A DNA stretch of 64,000 nt. It comes from Streptomyces sp. HNM0575. GTDB lineage: Bacteria; Actinomycetota; Actinomycetes; Streptomycetales; Streptomycetaceae. Location of the stretch: assembly GCF_012726265.1 (NCBI RefSeq), contig NZ_JAASAG010000003.1, positions 422,522-486,521 of the forward strand. Reading direction: 5' to 3'. Both the position numbers and the translations under genes were made by a program. Below, one piece after another: positions 20,282 through 28,539 of the stretch (the first letter of the stretch is position 1; the number at the start of each line of letters is the position of its first letter). Under the pieces are notes generated by a model. That model saw nothing but the letters and a program-made list of their open reading frames with translations. It searched no databases and was not told the DNA's origin.

Positions 20282-21095
20282 CGCCTTCGCCCTCGTCGCC
20301 GTCGCCGTCGCCGCTGCCGGACCCGTCACCGGCGGCGGAGGAGCGCGGGGCGCGCTCCTCGGAGAACGCGCCCCGCAGCTCCTCCTTCAACGACCGCTGG
20401 AAGGCGGTCATCAGGGCCTGCACCACCATCGGCTGCATGTGGGCCGACAGCGACTTCATCCGCTCCACCTGATCCGGATCCGCCTCACGCGCCCGGTACG
20501 GCTCCCACACCTCGTCCTTGAAGAGACGGCTCAACTCACGCGCCGCAGCCCGCGCGTGCTCCAGCATCGCCTCCCGCGCCGCGATGATCGTCTTCTGCGA
20601 CAGCGGTACGTCCAGCAGCCGCACCCCCAGGTGCAGCAGCGCCGGATCGACCAGGAAACGGGCGGGGTCGCCGGTGGACTCCAGCACGCCCATCGCCGTG
20701 AGCCGCTCCAGATCGTCGCCGGTCAGCTCGCGGCCCACCCGGCGCTCCATCTCCTCGCGTCCCGCCTCGTCGACGGTGTCGGGCATCCAGGAGGCGACCA
20801 TGGCGCGGTGGATGGCCAGATCGTGCGGATCGGTGTCCTCCGGCAGGCGGCGCAGATAGCGCTCGATCGCCGCCAGCGTCATGCCCTGGTTCTGAAGCTC
20901 CTCGATCAGGGCCAGCCGCGAGAGATGTGCCGGGCCGTAGCGGCCGACCCTGCGGGGCCCGATGGCGGGCGGCGGCAGCAGACCGCGGGTGCTGTAGAAG
21001 CGGATCGTACGGACCGTGACGCCCGCCCGCGCGGCGAGCTCGTCCACGGTCAGGCTCTCCATGCCGCCCTGGCCGTTCGGCTGCTGCTGCTCCAT
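20271..21095 (-). CDS. MerR-family transcriptional regulator
   Basis: The N-terminal MerR winged helix (about 14-80: LTVDELAARAGVTVRTIRFYSTRGLLPPP, GRYGPAHLSRLALIEEL) is followed by a helical dimer and a 190-residue effector region with no conserved metal cysteines. It lies between FadB and a divergently transcribed acyl-CoA ligase and probably controls these genes in response to an acyl-CoA. AGGAGAA lies 8 bases before the ATG at 21095 (MEQQQPNG); an in-frame GTG at 21113 is less likely. The Gly/Asp-rich C-terminal tail (SGSGDGDGDEGEG) is encoded where the gene overlaps the end of fadB. Confidence 0.85.
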   Translation of the reverse strand: MEQQQPNGQGGMESLTVDELAARAGVTVRTIRFYSTRGLLPPPAIGPRRVGRYGPAHLSRLALIEELQNQGMTLAAIERYLRRLPEDTDPHDLAIHRAMVASWMPDTVDEAGREEMERRVGRELTGDDLERLTAMGVLESTGDPARFLVDPALLHLGVRLLDVPLSQKTIIAAREAMLEHARAAARELSRLFKDEVWEPYRAREADPDQVERMKSLSAHMQPMVVQALMTAFQRSLKEELRGAFSEERAPRSSAAGDGSGSGDGDGDEGEGVSP

Positions 21096-21120
21096 GCGCG
21101 ATTCTCCTGACACCGTCCGG

Positions 21121-21135
21121 TCGAACTACGTTCAA
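21121..21135. promoter_or_regulatory. Near-palindrome between merR and acyl-CoA ligase
   Basis: TCGAAC-TAC-GTTCAA is a 15-bp site with 5 of 6 matching arm bases, in the 169-base gap between the divergent MerR and ligase genes. Position suggests an operator. No supporting second copy was found. Confidence 0.3.
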
Positions 21136-21264
21136 CAGTATTGCTGTCTCACCGGGCATGTACTGCAATGCCCCCGGAGGGGACTCCCGTGCGGGGCCTC
21201 CTGCCGCGGGGCCGCCCGCCGGCCCATGACCGGTACGGCCCGTGCACGCACCCAGGAGGCCGCC

Positions 21265-23283
21265 TTGACCACGACCCCCACGACCCTTCGACTTCCCGGA
21301 ACCGACCCGGGCCGGCTGACCGTTCAGGCCCTGCTGCTGCGCAACGCCGAGGACCACGGAGACCTGCCCGCACTGTCGTGGCGGGAGAACCGCGACGGCG
21401 CCGGCCCCCGCTGGACCACGCTGACATGGGCGGAGGTGCGTGAGCGCGTGGCCCGGCTCGCCGCCGGACTCGCCGCCCTCGGCGCGGGCCGCGGCGACCA
21501 CGTACTGATGATGATGGGCAACCGCCCCGAGCACTGGCTGACCGATCTCGCGCTCATGCATCTCGGCGCGGTGCCCGTCTCCGTCTACGGCACCGCCGCG
21601 CCGGAGCAGGTGGCCCACATCGTGCGGCACAGCCGCGCACGGCTCGCCGTGGTCGAGGGAGCGGCCGGGGTGGCGCTGTGGGAACCGCTCGTGGAGCGCC
21701 TCGTGGTGGCCGGGCCGGAGTCCGAAGCGGCGGGACACCTGCCCTGGTCATGGCTTGAACGCCCGTATGACCAGGCGCAGTTCGAAAGCACGTGGCGTGC
21801 CGTGCGGGCCGGTGACCCGGTGACCGTCGTCTACACCTCGGGCACCACCGGCGACCCGAAGGGGGTCGTCGTCTCGCACCGCAACGTCGTGCTCAACGCG
21901 ATCGCACTGGACGCGGTCGTCGAACTGCCCGACCACGTCGAGCACATCTGCTACCTGCCCTTCGCGCACATCGCGGAGCGGATGCTCGGCATCTATCTGC
22001 CCGTCTACCGTGCCTCACACGTCCATCTGTGCGCCGACCCGGGCCAAGTGGCCGCGACGGCCGAGGAGTTGCACCCGGCGCAGTTCTTCGGGGTGCCGCG
22101 CGTGTGGGAGAAGCTCGCCGCGACCCTGCGGGCCGCGCTCTCCCGGCTTCCCGAGGAGCAGCGCCGCGCCGTCGACGACGCCGGGGACATCGCCCGCGAG
22201 TACATCAGCCGGCGCGAGCGGGGGGAGGAGCCCGAACCGGCCCTCGCCTCCGCGTACGAGCGCGTCCGGCGTGAGGTCCTACAGCCGCTGCTGGCGCCGG
22301 CCGGCTTCGACCGGCTGGTCTGGACGGGAAGCGCATCGGCACCCATGCCGCAGGAAGTGGTCCGGTTCTGGGCCGGGTTCGGGATCGTGATCATGGACGC
22401 GTGGGGTCTCACGGAGACGGTGGGCGCGGCCACCGCCAACGGTCCCGGTGCCTTCCGGCTCGGCTCCGTCGGCAGGCCCATACAGGGCGTCGAGGTGCGT
22501 ACGGCCGGGGACGGCGAGATCGAGGTGCGCGGTCCCACCGTCTTCGAGGGGTATCTCGGCGCGGACGGCACGGTCGAGCCCGCGGTCGACGACGAGGGCT
22601 GGTTCGCCACGGGCGACCTCGGGTGGACCGACGAGGACGGGTTCCTGTGGGTCGCCGACCGCAAGAAGGAGATGATCGTGACCTCGACGGGCGTGAACAT
22701 CTCGCCCGCCCTGGTCGAGAACACGCTCAAGGAGCACCCGCTCGTCGGGCAGGCGTACGTGCACGGCGACGGCCGGTCGTATCTCGTCGCCCTGCTGGTG
22801 CTGGACGCGGAGACGGCTCTTGGGTGGGCGGTCGCGAACGGCGTCGACGCGGGCGGCGCGGCCCCGGCGCGGCTGGCCGCGCATCCCGCGGTCCTCGCCG
22901 AGACCGACCGCGCGGTGGCGGCGGCCAACGCCCGCCTGAACCGCACGGAGCAGATCAAGCGCTACCGGCTCCTCGGTGCCGAATGGGGCCCGGAGACGGG
23001 CGAGTTGACGCCCTCGCTGAAGGTGCGGCGGTCGGTCGTACGGGAGAAGTACGGGCAGCTCGTCGAGGAGCTGTACGCGGCAGGCGGGCGCGCTCCCGCC
23101 GAGGACACGGGCGGCGCAACCGCCGCCGGGGGCACGCCCGTTGACGGTACGGCCCCGGACCGTACGACTGCGGGTTGTACGGCTGCGGACCGTACCGCTG
23201 CCGAAGGTACGACCGCCGACCGCGCGGCCGCCGACCGTGCCGTCGCGGACCGTACGACCGCTGAACGGCCGCCCGGAGGCTGA
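21265..23283 (+). CDS. Long-chain fatty-acid-CoA ligase (AMP-binding)
   Basis: This ANL-superfamily enzyme activates a fatty acid to acyl-AMP and then acyl-CoA. It has P-loop YTSGTTGDPKGVVVSH, the DAWGLTET motif, GDLGWTDEDGFLWVADRKKEMI and the late lysine region SLKVRR. The chosen start is TTG at 21265, because a perfect AGGAGG (21254-21259) lies 5 bases before it. An ATG at 21226 is in frame but without such a site. The last 45 residues are a degenerate pentapeptide repeat (TAADR-like) that ordinary members lack. It likely feeds the beta-oxidation genes upstream. Confidence 0.88.
   Translation: MTTTPTTLRLPGTDPGRLTVQALLLRNAEDHGDLPALSWRENRDGAGPRWTTLTWAEVRERVARLAAGLAALGAGRGDHVLMMMGNRPEHWLTDLALMHLGAVPVSVYGTAAPEQVAHIVRHSRARLAVVEGAAGVALWEPLVERLVVAGPESEAAGHLPWSWLERPYDQAQFESTWRAVRAGDPVTVVYTSGTTGDPKGVVVSHRNVVLNAIALDAVVELPDHVEHICYLPFAHIAERMLGIYLPVYRASHVHLCADPGQVAATAEELHPAQFFGVPRVWEKLAATLRAALSRLPEEQRRAVDDAGDIAREYISRRERGEEPEPALASAYERVRREVLQPLLAPAGFDRLVWTGSASAPMPQEVVRFWAGFGIVIMDAWGLTETVGAATANGPGAFRLGSVGRPIQGVEVRTAGDGEIEVRGPTVFEGYLGADGTVEPAVDDEGWFATGDLGWTDEDGFLWVADRKKEMIVTSTGVNISPALVENTLKEHPLVGQAYVHGDGRSYLVALLVLDAETALGWAVANGVDAGGAAPARLAAHPAVLAETDRAVAAANARLNRTEQIKRYRLLGAEWGPETGELTPSLKVRRSVVREKYGQLVEELYAAGGRAPAEDTGGATAAGGTPVDGTAPDRTTAGCTAADRTAAEGTTADRAAADRAVADRTTAERPPGG
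23148..23280 (+). repeat. 15-bp in-frame repeat encoding a TAADR-like tail
   Basis: The C-terminus of the acyl-CoA ligase is built of about eight 15-bp units of the form GACCGTACGACCGCC. They encode pentapeptides such as TAADR, TTADR, AAADR and VADRT. It is in frame and ends at the stop codon. It probably arose by slippage and extends the protein with a charged, flexible tail. Confidence 0.75.
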
Positions 23284-23311
23284 CAGTTGCGGCTCCTGCG
23301 AGGGAGCGGCA

Positions 23312-23334
23312 GGCCCCGGCATGCCGCCGGGGCC
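23312..23334. terminator. Bidirectional hairpin between convergent ligase and P450 genes
   Basis: Perfect 9-bp arms GGCCCCGGC / GCCGGGGCC with a 5-base loop lie in the 57-base convergent gap. There is no U-tract, as is usual for GC-rich actinobacteria. Confidence 0.6.
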
Positions 23335-23340
23335 ACGACG

Positions 23341-24795
23341 TCACCGCCTGCCGCCCACCGCGGAGGTCGGCGTGAAGGTGACGGGCAGCGACTCCAGACC
23401 GCGCAGGAAGGGGGAGGGGCGCCACACCAACTCCTCCTCGCCGACGGCCAGATCGACGTCCGGCAGCCGGTCGAGCAGCACCTCGATGCCCGTACGCGCG
23501 ACGCCCTCGGCGATCTCCTGCGCCGGGTACGGGCAGCGGTGCGAGCCGTGCCCGAAGGAGAAGAAGGCGCTGTTGCCCCCGGTGAAGGAGTGCTGGTCCG
23601 GGCGGATCTGGGGGTCGGCGTTGGCGGCGGCGAAGCTGAGGACGAGCAGATCGCCGCCCTGGACGCGGCGGCCGCCGAGCTGTGCGTCGCGCGTGGCCCA
23701 GCGCCCGGCGATGTTCTGCGTCGGGGTCTCCTCCCACAGCACCTCGTTCATGGCCTCGCCGACGCTGGCCCGCCCGCCGGCGAGGGAGGCGGCGAAGCGG
23801 TCGTCGGTGAGCATCAGGCGCAGCGAGTTGCTGATCCAGTCGGCCGTCGGCTGATGGCCCGAGACGATGTTGACCATCATGTCCTCGAGGATCTCCTCGG
23901 AGGAGAACTCGCCCGAGTTGGGATGGGTCTGCATCCGCGTGGCGACGTCCCCGGCGGGCGCGATGGCACGGGAGCGCAGCAGCGAGCCCATCGCCTGCTG
24001 GAGGTGCTGTCTGCCCTCCAGCGCGCCCTCGGCGCCGTCGGCGACCGCGTTGATGCTCGGCACGAGCCGGGAGCCGTCGTCGTCGGTGAAGCCGAAGATG
24101 CGCGCCAGCACCAGGGCGGGGAGCTGCATGGCGTACTGGCCGACCAGATCGCCCTCGCCGCGTGAGCAGAAGGCGTCGATCAGCTCGTCCGCGTGCTGTT
24201 CGGAGTGCTGGCGCAGCTCGAACGGGTCCACTCCGCGCAGCGCGTCGCCGACGAGGGCGGAGCGGCGCTCGTGGCGTTCCCCCACCTCGTAGAGGATCGA
24301 GGGCTGGCGGCCCACCATCGGCATCAGCGGCCAGTCCTGCGGAATCCGGTCCCACATGTTCCACACCGACGAATCCCGCGTGTACAGCTCGGGGTTGGCG
24401 GTGATCTGGTGCAGTTCGCGGTAGCCCAGCACCAGCCACGCCGGTACGTCGCCGATCAGCGTCACCGGAGCGACCGGCCCGTGCTCCTCGCGCATCTCGC
24501 GGTAGAGCCGCCCGCGGTCCCCAGAGATGAAGCCGGGCCCGAACATCGCGACGGCGTCGGGGTGCACGGGGCAGCCGTACGACGGTGCGGCCGTCCGCGC
24601 TTCGTCCGGGTCGTCCTTCCCGCCGTCTTCGCCGCCCTCCTCGCCGCCGCTTCCGGGCCCGCCTCCGCCGTCGTACTCGCCGTCGCGCGCGGCGTCCTGG
24701 GCGGTGTCCTGGGCGGTGTCCTGCTCGTCGCTGTGCTCGCCGCCGTGCTCGCGGAACTCGTCGTCGAAGGCTGACAGCGGGCGTGGGTCGGTCAC
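23341..24795 (-). CDS. cvnE: Conservon-linked cytochrome P450, CYP157-like (CvnE)
   Basis: This P450 has 484 aa and a long acidic N-terminal leader (about 1-70). The haem loop is FFSFGHGSHRCPYP with Cys421 as thiolate ligand; the Gly two residues after Cys in most P450s is Tyr. The I-helix region reads IVSGHQPTADWIS rather than the usual AGxxT. The K-helix ExxR motif is replaced by Glu351-Val-Leu-Trp354, so the Arg is missing. Loss of the ExxR Arg is a known peculiarity of CYP157 proteins in Streptomyces conservons. Its GTG start overlaps the CvnD stop (GTGA), making it the fifth gene of the operon. The substrate is unknown; an electron partner is not encoded nearby. Confidence 0.88.
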   Translation of the reverse strand: MTDPRPLSAFDDEFREHGGEHSDEQDTAQDTAQDAARDGEYDGGGGPGSGGEEGGEDGGKDDPDEARTAAPSYGCPVHPDAVAMFGPGFISGDRGRLYREMREEHGPVAPVTLIGDVPAWLVLGYRELHQITANPELYTRDSSVWNMWDRIPQDWPLMPMVGRQPSILYEVGERHERRSALVGDALRGVDPFELRQHSEQHADELIDAFCSRGEGDLVGQYAMQLPALVLARIFGFTDDDGSRLVPSINAVADGAEGALEGRQHLQQAMGSLLRSRAIAPAGDVATRMQTHPNSGEFSSEEILEDMMVNIVSGHQPTADWISNSLRLMLTDDRFAASLAGGRASVGEAMNEVLWEETPTQNIAGRWATRDAQLGGRRVQGGDLLVLSFAAANADPQIRPDQHSFTGGNSAFFSFGHGSHRCPYPAQEIAEGVARTGIEVLLDRLPDVDLAVGEEELVWRPSPFLRGLESLPVTFTPTSAVGGRR

Positions 24796-25406
24796 TTAGC
24801 GCTCTCCCGGGCGGAGGACAGGGTGTACAGGTGGTTGACGAGCGTGATCAGCACTTCCTTGCTGGACTCACGGGAGCGGGCGTCGCAGTCGATCAGCGGG
24901 ATGCTGTCGGGCAGGTCGAGCGCCTCGCGCACGTCGTCGGCGGAGTGCTCGGGTCCGCCGAAGTCGTTACGGGCCACGATGAACGGCATGCCGTGGTGTT
25001 CGAGGCGGTCGATGGCGTACCAGGAGTCGGTGAGTCTGCGGGTGTCCACGAGTACGACCGCGCCGAGCGTGCCCGTGAAGAGCCGGTCCCACAGGAACCA
25101 GAAGCGCTCCTGGCCGGGCGCCCCGAACAGATAGAGCACCGTGCGCTCGTCGAGGCTGATGCGTCCGAAGTCGAAGGCGATCGTGGTGGTGGTCTTGGTG
25201 GGCACGTCGTCGGCGTCGTCGACGCCCTCGCCCGCCCGCGTCATCGTCTCCTCCGTGTTGAGCGGGCGGATGTCGCTGACGGAGCGGACCATCGTGGTCT
25301 TGCCGACACCGAAACCGCCGACGACGACGATCTTGAGGCCGTTGTCGGCGGTGCTGCGCAGCGGCGGGCGGGTTCCGGTGGTCGGGTCAGAGGTTGCGGA
25401 GTCCAA
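24792..25406 (-). CDS. cvnD: Conservon GTPase-like protein (CvnD)
   Basis: This is a small ATP/GTP-binding protein of the conservon type (204 aa). Walker A GGFGVGKTT lies near residues 30-38. A switch-like TTTIAFDFG, then LFGAPGQERFWFLW (DxxG-like), and ARNDFGG in the place of NKxD follow. It belongs to the MglA-related family. In conservons it pairs with the roadblock protein CvnB in a membrane-associated signalling complex. A TTG start at 25406 lies inside the cvnC end, giving a 20-base overlap; no better start is available downstream. Confidence 0.87.
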   Translation of the reverse strand: MDSATSDPTTGTRPPLRSTADNGLKIVVVGGFGVGKTTMVRSVSDIRPLNTEETMTRAGEGVDDADDVPTKTTTTIAFDFGRISLDERTVLYLFGAPGQERFWFLWDRLFTGTLGAVVLVDTRRLTDSWYAIDRLEHHGMPFIVARNDFGGPEHSADDVREALDLPDSIPLIDCDARSRESSKEVLITLVNHLYTLSSARESAK

Positions 25407-25743
25407 CGAGCACCTGCTTCAGGATTTCTGGATCGGGGAGTTGATCCGCGGCTGTGGCCGTACGCGGATGCCTGGCGGTTATCCGTCCTGCTGCGTGCAG
25501 GTCGCCGAGCAGGATCCGCACGATGCTCACCGGCAGCCCGAGATCCGATGCGATCTCCACGACGGCCGTGGGCGACCGGCAGATCCGCAGGATGGAGGCG
25601 TGCTCCGACTGCATCCCGGGGGTCGGCTCGGACTCGCTGACCACCAGCGTCACCAGGTCGAAGGCGTCGGTGCCGGACCGGCTGCGCCCACCCGTGACGG
25701 TGTACAGACGGTCCGGGTCGTCGTCCCGGCCCGGCCGTTTCAT
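25387..25743 (-). CDS. cvnC: Conservon DUF742 protein (CvnC)
   Basis: A DUF742 protein of 118 aa with the family's RLYTVTGGRS motif, an SILRICRSPTAVVEIASDLGLPVSIVRILLGDL winged-helix-like core and a C-terminal ILKQVLVGLRNL helix. It is the third gene of the conservon. The start ATG overlaps the cvnB stop (ATGA, 25740-25743). DUF742 proteins probably link the kinase-like CvnA to the GTPase or to DNA, but no biochemical role is settled. Confidence 0.88.
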   Translation of the reverse strand: MKRPGRDDDPDRLYTVTGGRSRSGTDAFDLVTLVVSESEPTPGMQSEHASILRICRSPTAVVEIASDLGLPVSIVRILLGDLHAAGRITARHPRTATAADQLPDPEILKQVLVGLRNL

Positions 25744-26156
25744 GCGGGGTCTCTGGTCTCGTCCTGCTGCCTGGGCGGAGTGGTGAGGTACTCGCTCAGC
25801 TGCTCGACGAGCTCGTTCATGTTGTGACCGATGAGGCCGACGTCCGAGTCCTCCGTCGCCACGACGGCGAGATGGGCTCCGGAGCCGGCCTCGACGACGA
25901 AGAGGATGCCGCCGTAGAACTCGGCCATCGCCTGGCGCACGCCTCCGCTGCCGTTGCCGAACTCCACGGACGCGCCGTGGGAGAGGCTCTGGATGCCGGC
26001 GGAGATGGCGGCCAGCTGGTCGGCCTGGTCCATGTCGAGGTCGGAGGAGCTGCACAACTTGAGTCCGTCGCGGGACAGCACGAGGGCGTGGCGTGCCCCC
26101 GGTGTCCGCCGCAGCAGACTCTCCAGCAGCCAGTCGAGTTTGCCGTCGGTGATCAT
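25740..26156 (-). CDS. cvnB: Conservon roadblock/LC7 protein (CvnB)
   Basis: This roadblock/LC7-domain protein has 138 aa: LDWLLESLLRRTPGARHALVLSRDGLKL, then the helix ADQLAAISAGIQSLSHG and strands ILFVVEAGSGAHLAVVA. Roadblock proteins modulate small GTPases, here CvnD (compare MglB-MglA). Coupled to cvnA by ATGA (26153-26156) and to cvnC likewise. Confidence 0.9.
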   Translation of the reverse strand: MITDGKLDWLLESLLRRTPGARHALVLSRDGLKLCSSSDLDMDQADQLAAISAGIQSLSHGASVEFGNGSGGVRQAMAEFYGGILFVVEAGSGAHLAVVATEDSDVGLIGHNMNELVEQLSEYLTTPPRQQDETRDPA

Positions 26157-27967
26157 TCGCTGTTGTCCTCCGGGCGGGACGAGGAGGGGGAGGGTGACAC
26201 GGAAGTGGACGCGCCGTCAGGGTCGTCGGGTTTCTGCTCCGCAGCGGCCGAACCGCCCTGCACGGCGCGGCGGAAGGCGCCGAACCGCGATCCCGACTGC
26301 TCGGCCGACCTGGCCGGCTCGGGCCCCTTGTCCTTGTCGGACGACGCGCTGCGCTGCTGGGCCGCGGCGAGCGTCTGCCCGCGCCGCCGCTTGGGCAGGC
26401 CGCTGGGGCTGGTCTCCGTGGCCGAGGCGTGCTCGGGGGAGGGCTCGGCCGGTCCGTCGGCGGCGGGCCCGGACGGGACGTCCGGCGCGGTGCCCGCGGG
26501 GGCTGCCTTCTCCTCGCCGGTCGTGGCGGTGTCCGGGCGCCTGCGCCGGGGCAGGCCGCTCGTCCCCTCCGGGGCGCCTCCGGCCGGCGGGGTGCCCGTG
26601 ATGCCGAGCGGTTCGGAGGGCCGCGGGCCCGGGGTCGCGGCGGGCGACGGCCGCGGTCCGGAGTCCGTGGCGGAGCCCCTGGACTGGGACGGGATGGGCG
26701 TCGGAGCCGAGGACGGCGCCGAGGACCGGGCCGATGAGGGTGCCGGCGACCGGGTCGGTGAGGGCGCCGGTGCCGGGGCCGGAGAGGGCGCCGGGCCCTC
26801 GGTCTCCCGCTTCGCCTGCGTGATCAGCGTCTGCGGGATCATCAGCAGCACCCCGGTGCCTCCGTGCGCGGAGGGCCGGAAGGACACCGAGAGGTTGTGC
26901 TTGTGGGCCAGCCGTCCCACGACGGCGAGCCCGAGCCGCGTACCGGAGAGGTTCGTCAGGTCCAGCGACTCGGAGGAGACCGCCTGCTGGGCGCGTTCCA
27001 GGGCGACTTCGCCCATGACGAGTCCGCCGTCCTCGACGGTGATGATGACGCCGGCGGAGGCCTCTTCGACGTACACGTGCACTTCGGACGTCGGCGGCGA
27101 GAAGTTCGCGGCGTTGTCCATGAGTTCGGCGAGCGCGTGCATCACGCCCTCGGCGGCGTGGCCGGCGACGGCCAGCTCGCACGAGGAGTGCAGCCGTATT
27201 CGCTGATAGCCGCTGATGCGCCCCATCGCGCCGCGCAGGATGCTCTCCATGACGATGGGCTTGGCCCAGCGCCGCCCGGTGCGTGCGCCCGTCAGCACGG
27301 CGATGGAGTCCGCGAGGCGTCCCGTCTGTGCCGTGCGGTGGTCCAAGTGCAGCAGGTCCCCGAGCACTTCCTCGTCCGAGTACTTGTGCTCCAGCTCCCT
27401 CAGGTCGGCCGCCATGCTCGTGGCCAGCGCCTGCACGCGGCCGGCGGCGTTGGCGCACGCGGCCATCGCGGCGGCGCGCATGCCCTCGCCGCGGTGCACC
27501 TCGTTGGCCAGCGAGTGCAGTACGCGCTGGTGCGTGTTGTTGGCGACCGTCGGTACGGCCGCGAGGGCGGTCTGCGCGGAGGCGCCGGAGCGCAGCCGCT
27601 CCACCAGGATCGGGACGATGACGTCGGCGAAGTGCGCGGCGACCGCACGCTCGGCGTCGGCTTCGGCGTTCTGCCGCTCGATCACCGCACGCAGCCCGCG
27701 GGCCACGAGGATGGTGCGCGTGGCGACAGCGACCGCGACGCTCAGCAGCACGGCGGCCACACCGCTGCCCCAGGCGATGCCCGGACGCATGGACTGCGGC
27801 GCCGAATAGACCGCGATCAGGCAGGCCGGGCCGGTGACGAGCACCGCTATGAGCAGAGCGAGAGCGGTGCCCGTGCCCGCTCTCGGCTTCTCCGGCGGCT
27901 GCTCGGCGCCGGGAGCCGGGGCGCCGCTGGCGGAGCGTTTGGGCGGTGAGGAGGTCTCGGGGGTCAT
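26153..27967 (-). CDS. cvnA: Conservon sensor histidine-kinase-like protein (CvnA)
   Basis: A membrane-bound sensor of 604 aa. Two transmembrane segments near the N-terminus (about 33-52 and 65-82) are followed by a helical region with the conserved His-Arg in LLHLDHRTAQTGR. A HATPase domain with N-box ELMDNAANFSPP, EDGGLVM and GTRLGLAVVGRLA follows. The C-terminal 220 residues are Pro/Ala/Ser-rich and disordered. In other streptomycetes CvnA proteins act at the membrane in developmental signalling. A short or absent sensor loop between the helices suggests internal sensing. ATG at 27967 has AAGGA upstream; an adjacent TTG is less likely. Confidence 0.9.
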   Translation of the reverse strand: MTPETSSPPKRSASGAPAPGAEQPPEKPRAGTGTALALLIAVLVTGPACLIAVYSAPQSMRPGIAWGSGVAAVLLSVAVAVATRTILVARGLRAVIERQNAEADAERAVAAHFADVIVPILVERLRSGASAQTALAAVPTVANNTHQRVLHSLANEVHRGEGMRAAAMAACANAAGRVQALATSMAADLRELEHKYSDEEVLGDLLHLDHRTAQTGRLADSIAVLTGARTGRRWAKPIVMESILRGAMGRISGYQRIRLHSSCELAVAGHAAEGVMHALAELMDNAANFSPPTSEVHVYVEEASAGVIITVEDGGLVMGEVALERAQQAVSSESLDLTNLSGTRLGLAVVGRLAHKHNLSVSFRPSAHGGTGVLLMIPQTLITQAKRETEGPAPSPAPAPAPSPTRSPAPSSARSSAPSSAPTPIPSQSRGSATDSGPRPSPAATPGPRPSEPLGITGTPPAGGAPEGTSGLPRRRRPDTATTGEEKAAPAGTAPDVPSGPAADGPAEPSPEHASATETSPSGLPKRRRGQTLAAAQQRSASSDKDKGPEPARSAEQSGSRFGAFRRAVQGGSAAAEQKPDDPDGASTSVSPSPSSSRPEDNSE

Positions 27968-28539
27968 CAATCAGGGTCCTTGTGGACAGGTCCGGGCAGG
28001 GAGGGCATGAGCCGCGACAGTCCGATCAGCGCCGCACCAATATAGGGGAGTCGGCGATCATTTAAAGCCGCAGGTCGAAAACATTTGATCAATCGCTCAC
28101 CTACGTCCGGCCGTTCGGATCCCCGGAGTGCGCAGGACGGGCTCCAGTGGCCGAAACTCCCGCATGTGACGCCCCGTTGGACCTCTTCCGTGCCGCCGCG
28201 GACCGTGGAGACCCCCGGGACCGCCGCCGCACGTGGTGCCGTTCCTGTCGTATTCCGTTCGAATGCACGAAAACGCCCGCACGCTGCATGCCCTGCCGAA
28301 GCGTAGCGGCCGGTTCCGTCGTGCTCAGTCTGGCCATGGAAGCCGCCCGTGGGAAGGGCTTGTCATGTTCCGCGTGACGTTGCCGGGCGCTCTCGTACGC
28401 CAAAGCACGGGGCTGTCCGATTCGGTGGCCGAATCGGCCGGACGGTGGCGCAATGCCGGGAAAGAACCGGCGGGTGGAGGCGGCCGGCGGCGGGCGGAGT
28501 GGCCATGCGGACGGGCAGCGGCGGTCCGCCGGGAGCATC
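27968..28539. other. Intergenic region between the divergent conservon and MpaB-like gene
   Basis: This gap has 572 bases. The part next to cvnA contains an AT-rich island (about 28034-28095) that stands out from the rest of the window and is probably promoter DNA. The remainder has several short reading frames with no ribosome binding site or recognisable product, which I do not call as genes. Confidence 0.55.
28034..28095 (-). promoter_or_regulatory. AT-rich probable promoter region of the conservon
   Basis: Read on the minus strand, this stretch contains TATATT (complement of AATATA at 28040-28045) preceded by TTTAAA and TGTTTTCG. It lies 70-125 bases upstream of cvnA. The match to a -35 box is poor, so only the region, not the exact promoter, is proposed. 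Confidence 0.35.

Noticed and set aside
28085..28377. Small plus-strand genes in the conservon-MpaB gap
   Set aside because: The frames lack ribosome binding sites and codon bias; no family is recognisable.
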